Assembly (NCBI GenBank): GCA_038396605.1
Contig: CP121690.1
Span: forward strand, 2,694,356 to 2,758,355
DNA length: 64,000 nt
Direction: 5' to 3'
DNA from: Eubacteriales bacterium mix99
Lineage (GTDB): Bacteria; Bacillota; Clostridia; Caldicoprobacterales; DTU083
Below are positions 44,293-51,406 of the stretch, piece after piece. The stretch's first letter is position 1, and every line of letters starts with the position of its first letter. The notes under the pieces were generated by a model that saw nothing but the letters and a program-made list of their open reading frames with translations, was not told the origin of the DNA and made no database searches. The position numbers and the translations under genes were made by a program.

Positions 44293-46341
44293 CTACATGA
44301 ACCTTGCGATTACTTGTACCAATCTTGCTGGAAGCTGCTTCAAATCAGTTATATCCAGTGTGTTTTCAGCACCGTAAAGTTCTTGGATAGCTTCCTTATC
44401 CTGTCCAATAGCTGCAGCTAGGAACTGGATGCCTTTTCGCCTAAATTCCTGCAAAGTATCTTTCATATCATGCGCTGCCTTTTCACCTGAATAATCAGGC
44501 ATAGCCTTAGGCTGCCCGTCACTGATGCTGATTATTAATTTGGATTTTTGGGGCGCATTAAGCAATCTATCAGAAATAATGCGCAATGCCATACCATCCC
44601 GATTGTTGCTGCGAGCCTGAATGTTCATAAGAGCATATTTTTCATCTGCATCTTTGCTTTCAAAGTCTACATAGGCATAGACAGACATTTGCTCCAGCTT
44701 GGAGCGGTCTGCTGTATCCCCGTAAACCATTATCGGAATGCCACACCCGGTGCAGAATTCATATAAAGCAACTGCTGCCTGTTTTGCTGCCTCTAAACGG
44801 CCGAAGGCTGACATAGAAGCCGATTCATCAATCCTGAGAGCAACCGCAATAGAGGGTTCTTCCTCAGGCGGACGCTTGCGGGCAAATGTGCGAAAATCCA
44901 TAGAGGCAACCTGATCCGCGCAAAATTTTGTGCCATACAACTGCGATTTCGCGAATTCAGCTGATACTTCATGCTCTAAAAGCGGGTTTGCTTTTCTGAT
45001 TAGTTCCCGAATAACTGGCATCAAGGTTGCAATCATGCTGTTATACTCTTCCCTGTTCTGGTCGGTAACTTCCGGACGATGGACAATAAGCCTGATTTCT
45101 TCATGGCAGCTGCCTTGAACACTTTGCCTTGCTTCCCTGTTCAACTGTTTACGAAATTCTTTTTTTTCTATTTCGTTTGTATCGGATTTATTAAGCTCAT
45201 GATAAAACGGAGTGCCGTTTTCTCCATTATCATTGCTTGAAATATCAGTATTTTCATCACTGCTCGTATCAGAATGCCCTTCACTGTCTTCTGATTTTCT
45301 CAGACGCACTGTATTTTTATCAGCTTGATCTGTCTTGGCAGAGAATTCTCCGTTTTCGGAAATATTAAGTTCCATTACTTCAGGTACTTCAGGATTTTCT
45401 CCGTCTTTTTGTGACTGACATATGTGTTCCAATTCCTCAAGCTTTTCTGTCAAGCCTTGACTAGCCAGTGCCTGCTCTAAAATAACAAGCTCCTGCGGAT
45501 CGGTCGTGATTTTGTATAACGCCTTATAATACAAACTTTTTTGGATTGAGGCACCACTTTGAACGGCATCCACCCAAAAGATATAAGAACGCATACCGGC
45601 CACACCTTTAATGGCATTAGCCCGGGCTGTCTCATCCAGCACCATAATCGTTTCAGCTAATAGAGATAGTACAGGTTCAGATTGATAACCAGTCTTAGCC
45701 TTTGCCCGTTCCATCATAACCTCTTTGGGTGGTAAATCCAGTTTTTCTGCATGCTGCACTCGATCTCGCAAAGCTTCATTTAAAGGCCGGAAGCCATTGT
45801 AACCGCGGTTTGTTGTGATAACCGCAATAAAATCAGGGTGACGATGCGCGATACGAGTTGGCAAGTTTAGACTGCCATCTAGTTCTAATGCGGAATTTAG
45901 CGCCATTAAAACAGCAGCATCCCGAATCACTGTCGGTTCCTGAATCTCCAAGAGCCATCCATTTTCATATGCACGAACAATTTCAGAAGGATAATAGCGA
46001 TATTCAACCTTATCAGAATGACCATCTTCTTCTGACAGCACCGGAAGAATCGAACCCAGGACATCGGATTTATCCATATCTGCAAAACAGGTTACTTTCG
46101 TATAAGGCAGGTTAAAATCAGCAGATAAAGCTTTGGCAATCTGGGTTTTCCCCGAACCAGCATCCCCCTCCAGCAAAATGGTGCTAATTTTCATTTCACC
46201 GCGATTCCAATTTCGTATGATCTCTTCATATATTCGTTTTTCTGCTTCACTTTCAATATGTGAAGGCGGCTTTTTCCAGACAAGCGACTGTTCCTCTTCA
46301 GTCAGCTGCCTGTCCGGTGACAAAATACAAGTCTGTTTCAT
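44293..46341 (-). CDS. MoxR-type AAA+ ATPase fused to a VWA domain
   Basis: 682 residues. The first 300 are a MoxR/CbbQ-like AAA+ ATPase with Walker A GDAGSGKT (59-66), Walker B-like LLEIQEP and sensor VITTNRG. A long Ser/Asp/Asn-rich linker (about 310-400) follows. The last 190 residues are a von Willebrand A domain with a complete MIDAS (DESAS, 505-509), as in CobT-like and NorD-like partners. MoxR-VWA pairs act as metal-loading or remodelling chaperones; here both are in one chain. It follows the DUF6530 gene with only a few bases between. The start ATG 46341 is 11 bases after GGAG. Confidence 0.88.
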   Translation of the reverse strand: MKQTCILSPDRQLTEEEQSLVWKKPPSHIESEAEKRIYEEIIRNWNRGEMKISTILLEGDAGSGKTQIAKALSADFNLPYTKVTCFADMDKSDVLGSILPVLSEEDGHSDKVEYRYYPSEIVRAYENGWLLEIQEPTVIRDAAVLMALNSALELDGSLNLPTRIAHRHPDFIAVITTNRGYNGFRPLNEALRDRVQHAEKLDLPPKEVMMERAKAKTGYQSEPVLSLLAETIMVLDETARANAIKGVAGMRSYIFWVDAVQSGASIQKSLYYKALYKITTDPQELVILEQALASQGLTEKLEELEHICQSQKDGENPEVPEVMELNISENGEFSAKTDQADKNTVRLRKSEDSEGHSDTSSDENTDISSNDNGENGTPFYHELNKSDTNEIEKKEFRKQLNREARQSVQGSCHEEIRLIVHRPEVTDQNREEYNSMIATLMPVIRELIRKANPLLEHEVSAEFAKSQLYGTKFCADQVASMDFRTFARKRPPEEEPSIAVALRIDESASMSAFGRLEAAKQAAVALYEFCTGCGIPIMVYGDTADRSKLEQMSVYAYVDFESKDADEKYALMNIQARSNNRDGMALRIISDRLLNAPQKSKLIISISDGQPKAMPDYSGEKAAHDMKDTLQEFRRKGIQFLAAAIGQDKEAIQELYGAENTLDITDLKQLPARLVQVIARFM

Positions 46342-46343
46342 TG

Positions 46344-46808
46344 TTAGTAACACTCCAACTCTTCTAGTATGCGGCTAAGCACCCGCCTGCGTTCTCCAAT
46401 TATTTCTCCTAAATCATTTAAACTTTGGGCAAATGCTTTGATGTCCTCATTGATGTTTTGATTGTCTACACACACTTCTACTGGTAATACCCCGCCTTGT
46501 ACTCCAACTCGCTCCACTGTGGGTTTTTCCGGGTCATATAAAAGGGGGAGCCGGTAAGCCTCCTTGAAGTAAAGCAATGTCCTGGACAAAAAAATCATCA
46601 AATCAAATATTTGATGGATGGGCAGCTCCTGGGCCAAAATCAATTCACCATCTTTATCATTTTCCCAGATCTGTGCGGCAATCTGCATTTTTTTATTTTC
46701 TTCCAACCTAGGCGCACCTAGCGTTAAACGTTTGATGTCAGATTGATAAGCATTTCTGCCATCTATACGGTCATAATCATTTGACACCATAACAACTTTT
46801 TCATTCAT
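46344..46808 (-). CDS. DUF6530-like protein
   Basis: 154 residues starting MNEKVVMVSNDYDRIDGRNAYQSDI. It includes RLTLGAPRLEENKKMQIAAQ and, later, LGEIIGERRRVLSRILEELE, probably a helical C-terminus. It has no signal peptide or membrane segment. I assign DUF6530 from the overall pattern; function unknown. ATG 46808 has AAGGAGG eight bases upstream and overlaps the stop of the GIY-YIG gene by four bases (ATGA). It lies between a putative nuclease and an AAA-VWA protein and is probably their partner. Confidence 0.75.
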   Translation of the reverse strand: MNEKVVMVSNDYDRIDGRNAYQSDIKRLTLGAPRLEENKKMQIAAQIWENDKDGELILAQELPIHQIFDLMIFLSRTLLYFKEAYRLPLLYDPEKPTVERVGVQGGVLPVEVCVDNQNINEDIKAFAQSLNDLGEIIGERRRVLSRILEELECY

Positions 46809-47149
46809 CGCCATATCCTCCTTGCATTTGGATCAGCAGCGAGACACTGTTCTCTCAAACTTTCTAATTTTGCTGTATGATCTTCATGTGGGTCATCATA
46901 CTTTAACACTTTAATAACTGATAGTTCAAAGCCTTCAGAGCTATATTTGTTCCAGAGTTCCTGTAATCGTTTATTAGGATGCCAGTTGGCTGCCAATTTC
47001 ATATTAGTGCTGTTAAAGTCTGATTTTGTATCTTTGGAGATACCCAAAAATACCTCGCCAGTTTCTTTACAACGGTAAGATATTACGCCCATTTCAGGAT
47101 GTCTGCTTTTATAGGCTTCTAAGAGCTCTTTTTTCCTTTTTATATCCAT
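46805..47149 (-). CDS. Small GIY-YIG superfamily protein
   Basis: 114 residues. After a helical start (MDIKRKKELLEAYKSRH) a compact domain reads GVISYRCKETGEVFLGISKDT, then NMKLAANWHPNKRLQELW and FELSVIKVLKYDD. This is the layout of stand-alone GIY-YIG proteins, though the YIG part is FLGI, so nuclease activity is not certain. ATG 47149 follows GAGGTG. It is the first gene of the four-gene operon. Confidence 0.8.
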   Translation of the reverse strand: MDIKRKKELLEAYKSRHPEMGVISYRCKETGEVFLGISKDTKSDFNSTNMKLAANWHPNKRLQELWNKYSSEGFELSVIKVLKYDDPHEDHTAKLESLREQCLAADPNARRIWR

Positions 47150-47322
47150 TGTTTTCACCTCGACTCTAGTATAAAACAATGTATCTCAAAATATAATCCA
47201 CGCTCCGTAGACCATACGAATGTAGAATTATCCAATAGACAGTATTTTATAAAAATAGTAGCTTGTGCAACTTGCCGTTAAGTTTTTTCAATTTCCTGTA
47301 TGACATAAGCATTATAAAAACG

Positions 47323-47362
47323 AAAAGCCGCCAATCAAGAGCTGTTTCCCTTAATCAGCGGC
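47323..47362 (-). terminator. Terminator behind the minus-strand recombinase tail
   Basis: On the minus strand a 13-pair stem with three G-T pairs (GCCGCTGATTAAG against CTTGATTGGCGGC) is followed by TTTT, 12 bases after the stop of the recombinase relic. Confidence 0.6.
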
Positions 47363-47373
47363 AAGTCTTATAT

Positions 47374-47460
47374 CTAATTTTCTATATCTATTGTAATACT
47401 TGACTTAAATTCCACCTCAATTCTGTCACCATGCACCGTAACCCTGTTTCCTCGTTTATG
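47374..47460 (-). pseudogene. Serine recombinase C-terminal tail, minus strand
   Basis: Reads VTVHGDRIEVEFKSSITIDIEN and stops at 47374. It matches the last 25 residues of large serine recombinases (compare FENNVVVRFKSGIEVEI of the gene at 62493). Homology ends abruptly near 47460, where a second tail in the opposite direction begins. Confidence 0.65.
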
Positions 47461-47673
47461 GTAGGTGCCGTACATTCAGAGCCTTTTCCTCTAAACGACT
47501 GACACATCTCCAAGCAATAGCCGATATGAGCACATTCCTGCAGAAACAGCCCACCGACATTACCGAATACGATGCGGCGCTTATACGGCGGCTCATTGAA
47601 AAGGTTACCGTCTTCGAGGGAAAATTCACCGTAGAATTCAAGTCCGGCGTGACGGTGGATGTGGTAGAATAAG
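47461..47673 (+). pseudogene. Serine recombinase C-terminal tail, plus strand
   Basis: About 70 codons: RAFSSKRLTHLQAIADMSTF, then LIRRLIEKVTVFEGKFTVEF and KSGVTVDVVE, stop at 47671. Typical end of a large serine recombinase. The catalytic and zinc domains are gone. Confidence 0.7.
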
Positions 47674-47683
47674 GGCAAAATAA

Positions 47684-47728
47684 ACAAGGCGCTCCATGTG
47701 AATTTGGCATAGGTCGCCTTGTTTTTTG
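47684..47728 (+). terminator. Terminator of the plus-strand recombinase
   Basis: AACAAGGCG and CGCCTTGTT form a nine-pair stem, followed by six T. It may also stop transcripts of the convergent anti-sigma gene. Confidence 0.75.
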
Positions 47729-47732
47729 GTTT

Positions 47733-48494
47733 TTAATCTGCGGTTATTTGTGTAATATCTGGCGGGCTCTTTGTAAGCTGCTCAACAACGCCGCCGATTT
47801 CATCGCAGAGGACCTCGCTGTCAGATTCGGCACCACCCCGTTCAACGTAGATGGTCGCGCCGGGAACGTCAAAATCAGCAAAGCAAATGATATTTTTAAT
47901 GTCTTTGCTATTTGCATCAGTTACAAAGTAGCCCGCCTTGACGGGTATGCCGTTGATTTCGGATACTTCCTCATTGCCTTTGACTACTGTGTCGGTCACG
48001 GGTGTGTCGGTCGCGGAGAGGATTATTTTCGTTTCTCCAGTCTTGCCCTCAAAGTGTACAAGGGCGTTATCTGTCGAACGGAATGTCGCATAACCGGTTG
48101 CGTTCAGTTCTCCAAACAATACCTTGCTTTTATCTGCGGTAAGGTCACGGTCAATATGGTCGCCCCAATCAGCGTTCCAAGAGAAACTTGCCGCTCCGCC
48201 TACGCTGTCGGCTTTGTAGAAGTTCAGCGTTCCGCTGTCACCCAAATCAGAAACAAGCGTTTTACCGCCGAACCACCCGGCATTATTGCCAAAAACGCCG
48301 ACTATCGCAACAACCACCACGAAACAAGCCGCTATGGGTGCGAGCCGCTTCAATGTTTTATTCATATGATACACCTTTTTCCTTTCAGATTTGCCCGAAT
48401 GGTTACGGGCGAGGATTGCGGAAAGCATTCGCTCATCGGCGGTGCTGTCCGGTTCAATCTTGTTCCAAGAGTCAATGATTCGTCTATTCTTCAT
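47733..48494 (-). CDS. Anti-sigma-factor-like membrane protein (DUF4367 type)
   Basis: 253 residues. A short cytoplasmic part (KNRRIIDSWNKIEPDSTADERMLSAILAR in two pieces, helical) is followed by one membrane segment (LAPIAACFVVVVAIVGVFG) and an outer domain of about 180 residues ending in a DUF4367-like fold (EVSEINGIPVKAGYFVTD, ATIYVERGG). The start lies inside the sigma gene, the usual arrangement of an ECF-like sigma and its membrane anti-sigma. Because the sigma gene has lost its front half, this protein is probably an orphan. Confidence 0.8.
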   Translation of the reverse strand: MKNRRIIDSWNKIEPDSTADERMLSAILARNHSGKSERKKVYHMNKTLKRLAPIAACFVVVVAIVGVFGNNAGWFGGKTLVSDLGDSGTLNFYKADSVGGAASFSWNADWGDHIDRDLTADKSKVLFGELNATGYATFRSTDNALVHFEGKTGETKIILSATDTPVTDTVVKGNEEVSEINGIPVKAGYFVTDANSKDIKNIICFADFDVPGATIYVERGGAESDSEVLCDEIGGVVEQLTKSPPDITQITAD

Positions 48495-48969
48495 AGAAGT
48501 TACCACCTAACCTTTCCCGGAGGATGCGGCGCGCCTCGCTGAGGTAATTGCGGATTGTGGATTGCGGTTTTTCGAGAATCTTGGCAATCTCGACGCTGTC
48601 GTAGCCTTCATAATAATAGAGATAGATAACCATCTTGTATTTATCAGGCAAGCCCATGACTACGCTGAAAACCTCGTCGATTTCAACATTCCCTTTGCCT
48701 TGGAGGAATTCGTAATCCTCCAAGTTCCCCCGTTTGCGCCACCAGTTCCGCAGGATGTTCTCAATACGGTATGTAACTACGGCTCCATTTTCAAAGGAGA
48801 TCAGCCAGCGGCCATATATTGCATGCTTTTTCCAATCAGGATCTTTTGTATCGCACCATGGGCAGCTGTGTTCCCCGGGATTGAATTCAGACATATATTT
48901 GTTGAATAGGTCCTCAGCAGATAGATTTTTTAAATTTAGCTTGTGAAACAGTCCAAAACCTCTTATCAT
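48484..48969 (-). pseudogene. DUF6431 fragment fused in frame to sigma factor region 4
   Basis: An open frame of 161 codons. Residues 1-70 (MIRGFGLFHKLNLKNLSAED, CPWCDTKDPDWKK, FENGAVVTYRIE) are the N-terminus of a transposon-linked DUF6431 protein with its zinc-knuckle Cys pair. From NILRNWWRKRGNLEDYEF on it is the C-terminal half of an ECF-like sigma factor, with EVFSVVMGLPDKYKMVIYLYY and the helix-turn-helix YDSVEIAKILEKPQSTIRN. The sigma region 2 needed for the -10 box and core binding is missing. The fusion point is near 48757. It has its own GAGG ribosome site, so it could still be made. Confidence 0.8.
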
Positions 48970-48985
48970 AGTAGTGTACCTCAAT
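48838..48985. repeat. 148-bp direct repeat, copy A
   Basis: Identical, as far as I can compare by eye, to 51002-51149 and in the same orientation. It covers the start of the DUF6431 frame with its ribosome site. Six bases (48986-48991) separate it from the IS1634-like element. Confidence 0.85.
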
Positions 48986-48991
48986 CTCAAG

Positions 48992-50995
48992 TTTGACAGT
49001 AAAAAAGAGAAAAAGGAGCCGTAAGCCTTAGGTATGAGCAAGGTTGCGGCTTTTATCATATGAGAAGAAGTTGTAGTGAAAATTATCTTTTTTTGCTTGT
49101 CCTAAACTTTTTTTAATTTCGGATCGGGTAAGTCTCTTCTTTGTAAAATCGAAGCCCATTGCCTTACCGATTGCATCCGTTACATCTGACCTGTAATCAA
49201 AAAGATAGATATTTTGGGATTCAGGTGAGCAGGTAATGTTCTTCAGGGCATTGATGATAGCTTCGGGGTAGTACGCGCCACCAAGACGTTTTTGGATCAG
49301 TCTGAGGATTACCAGCGATATATAACAAATGAGGAAGTGCGCATGAATCCTGTCTTTACGGGAAACGTACACAGGCCGCGTTTCAAGATCACTTTTTGTA
49401 ACACGGAAATTATCCTCAATTCGCCAGAGCCCGCGGTACATATCGATGATCCTGTCATCAGAGAATGTGTCGGATCCATCTTCATCGAACAGGTTTGTCA
49501 CGATGCAGTAATAACCGTCATACTTTTCATCTTCCCTGAATTTCTCCATGTCGATACATGGCCGGCCTTTGGGAGCTTTTTTGATTTCACCTGTTTTCTT
49601 ATCCACCTTGATATTCTTAACATATCTGAGAGCCCCATAGGACGTGGCCCTTGTGTATGCAGACGGTGTTGAGGCGATACACTGGGCCTTTTTGAGCACA
49701 GCTTCCCGTTTCGCTTTGGAGCGGTCCGCATACTTCTTGTTATAGAAAACGATTTGCCGCTGATCCACAAGTACCTTCTTTTTATATGTTCTTCCGCCTT
49801 CCTTTAACATATCGACTTCTATCTCCCGCCTGATTACCCGGGACTTGCGCTTGTACTGATCACTGAACTGCTTGTAACCGGATTGATTATTAACATAATC
49901 CTTGAATTCTTTGCTTCCTCCCCGGATCGTCTGGCTGAATACGTAGGAGCATTTGCCGCTTTCCAGGTAATAGATGTTGTTCCCGGTATTTTGGGCCGCA
50001 TCAGCCACTGCGACAACTCTGCCGGATTCATAGGCTCGTACAAGCTCTCCAATCATAGGCCTCAGGTGCAGCTTTTCCGAATTGTTACCAGGGAACAATT
50101 CGTAAGAAATCGGAATGCCATCCGCATCCATGGCAAGGCCCAGCTGTACAATGGGATCGGGCCGGTGTTCCTTGGAAGGACCTTTTGCCCTCAGTTCGTC
50201 TTCCATATCAATCTCAAAGTAGTAATTCGTCGCATCATAATATACCAGGCTGGTGTCCCGGCTGTATTGCTCTGTAATCCGCTTATGGATTTGAAGCTGT
50301 ATGGCAGAATCGATCCCTGCATAAAAGCTCAGTGACCGGTATATGTCAATAAGGGAGAAATCATCTTTCTTCTCGAAATCAAAATAGGTGCTCCGATGCT
50401 CAAAGGTGCGTTTCTTTGATGCAGGTTCAAGAATCCGCGATATGACAAGCAGTTTCAATATGGTGCTTGTGTTGTAGTCGAAATTCCTGCCTCTCTGCCT
50501 GTTGAGAAGGAGCCGGTCCAATCCCAGCTCATAGTAGATCTTTAGAATGGCAATATATCCAAAATTTTTACGGCCGGCTGTATTTTCAGGGAGAACAGTG
50601 TCCTTACGTTCTTTTACGATATATTCCGCATCGTTTAAAGCCTTTTCTTTGTTCTTCTCCTCTACATAGGCCTTAAAGTGGGCAATGGGATCATCGTAAA
50701 CTTTTTGAAGATCATCCAGATACCCGAAGGACTCGACAGTAGTACTGCCTGGATATTTCTTTCCTTTTTTCCGATAGCTTTGCGCCATGCTTAAGTATGT
50801 ACGTCCAGTTTTTTTGTTTGTTACAGTTTTTAGATACATGACAAAACCTCTCCAAACGGTGTAATATATATCTATTATACCATATATCTCTACGATTGTC
50901 TACTATTATTTATCATAATTTTGGTTTAAAAAAAGCCCTGTAGCCTATCGGCTGCAAGGGGTTCAGGAATCGTTGTTCTGTTTTCTACTGTCAAA
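48992..50995 (-). mobile_element. IS1634-family insertion sequence
   Basis: About 2.0 kb. The terminal inverted repeats begin TTTGACAGTA at both ends (48992 inward and 50995 inward) and remain similar for about 25 bases. It carries one transposase. The bases next to the ends (CTCAAG and GAAGCG) do not match, so no simple target duplication is seen; instead 148-bp direct repeats flank it. Confidence 0.75.
49028..50839 (-). CDS. IS1634 family transposase
   Basis: 603 residues. An N-terminal segment (MYLKTVTNKKTGRTYLSMAQ) precedes a DDE transposase fold: VYYDATNYYFE, VAVADAAQNTGNN, YVFSQTIRGG and the late IIDMYRGLWRIEDNFRVTKS holding the final Glu. Length and blocks fit IS1634 (IS4-like) elements. 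It is intact and possibly active. Confidence 0.93.
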   Translation of the reverse strand: MYLKTVTNKKTGRTYLSMAQSYRKKGKKYPGSTTVESFGYLDDLQKVYDDPIAHFKAYVEEKNKEKALNDAEYIVKERKDTVLPENTAGRKNFGYIAILKIYYELGLDRLLLNRQRGRNFDYNTSTILKLLVISRILEPASKKRTFEHRSTYFDFEKKDDFSLIDIYRSLSFYAGIDSAIQLQIHKRITEQYSRDTSLVYYDATNYYFEIDMEDELRAKGPSKEHRPDPIVQLGLAMDADGIPISYELFPGNNSEKLHLRPMIGELVRAYESGRVVAVADAAQNTGNNIYYLESGKCSYVFSQTIRGGSKEFKDYVNNQSGYKQFSDQYKRKSRVIRREIEVDMLKEGGRTYKKKVLVDQRQIVFYNKKYADRSKAKREAVLKKAQCIASTPSAYTRATSYGALRYVKNIKVDKKTGEIKKAPKGRPCIDMEKFREDEKYDGYYCIVTNLFDEDGSDTFSDDRIIDMYRGLWRIEDNFRVTKSDLETRPVYVSRKDRIHAHFLICYISLVILRLIQKRLGGAYYPEAIINALKNITCSPESQNIYLFDYRSDVTDAIGKAMGFDFTKKRLTRSEIKKSLGQAKKDNFHYNFFSYDKSRNLAHT

Positions 50996-51001
50996 GAAGC
51001 G

Positions 51002-51133
51002 AGGATCTTTTGTATCGCACCATGGGCAGCTGTGTTCCCCGGGATTGAATTCAGACATATATTTGTTGAATAGGTCCTCAGCAGATAGATTTTTTAAATT
51101 TAGCTTGTGAAACAGTCCAAAACCTCTTATCAT
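51002..51133 (-). pseudogene. 5' fragment of a DUF6431 gene
   Basis: The same first 44 codons as at 48969 (MIRGFGLFHKLN to CPWCDTKDP) and then a jump into the IS1634 end (RFFDSRKQNNDS). It is part of direct repeat copy B. Confidence 0.75.
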
Positions 51134-51149
51134 AGTAGTGTACCTCAAT
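51002..51149. repeat. 148-bp direct repeat, copy B
   Basis: Second copy of 48838-48985. Beyond it lies a strong hairpin, CGGGGGG-TTAT-CCCCCCG (about 51156-51173), absent next to copy A. Confidence 0.85.
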
Positions 51150-51406
51150 GTACATCGGGGGGTTATCCCCCCGGTTGATCCATGCTCCTTAAGGCTGCAT
51201 GGTGCAAAAGAGAGAAAGAGGCAGCTGTTGTGGGCGTATACTCTTTCTCTCTTTTTATATACCCATTAACTATATGGTATATTATGTACATCGGTCAATA
51301 CTTACTGATAAAAAAGTGCCGTATATTACGGCATACAAATATCTGTTATGTACTAAGCAAACAGAACACAATTTGCTGTTTGTTTGCTGATTTAGAAGAA
51401 TTTAAA
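51150..51406. other. AT-rich junction with several hairpins, no gene
   Basis: Contains CGGGGGG-TTAT-CCCCCCG, a perfect 11-pair hairpin GAGAGAAAGAG / CTCTTTCTCTC (51210-51251) followed by five T that would stop plus-strand transcription, and a GCCGTATATTACGGC palindrome. TGTACATCGG occurs at both about 51150 and 51286. Composition changes sharply near 51405, where GC-rich nrdD DNA begins, so a recombination boundary lies here. Confidence 0.55.

Noticed and set aside
47748-48542. A 264-codon plus-strand frame
   Set aside because: Antisense to the anti-sigma-like gene, which has clear membrane and family features; no ribosome site.
48992-50995. 148-bp repeats as the target duplication of the IS1634-like element
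   Set aside because: Known target duplications of this family are a few bases, and six unmatched bases lie between each repeat and the IS end.
51182-51406. Upstream extension of the nrdD first fragment
   Set aside because: The frame is open by chance, with AT-rich hydrophobic residues unlike an ATP-cone, and it crosses a strong terminator hairpin.
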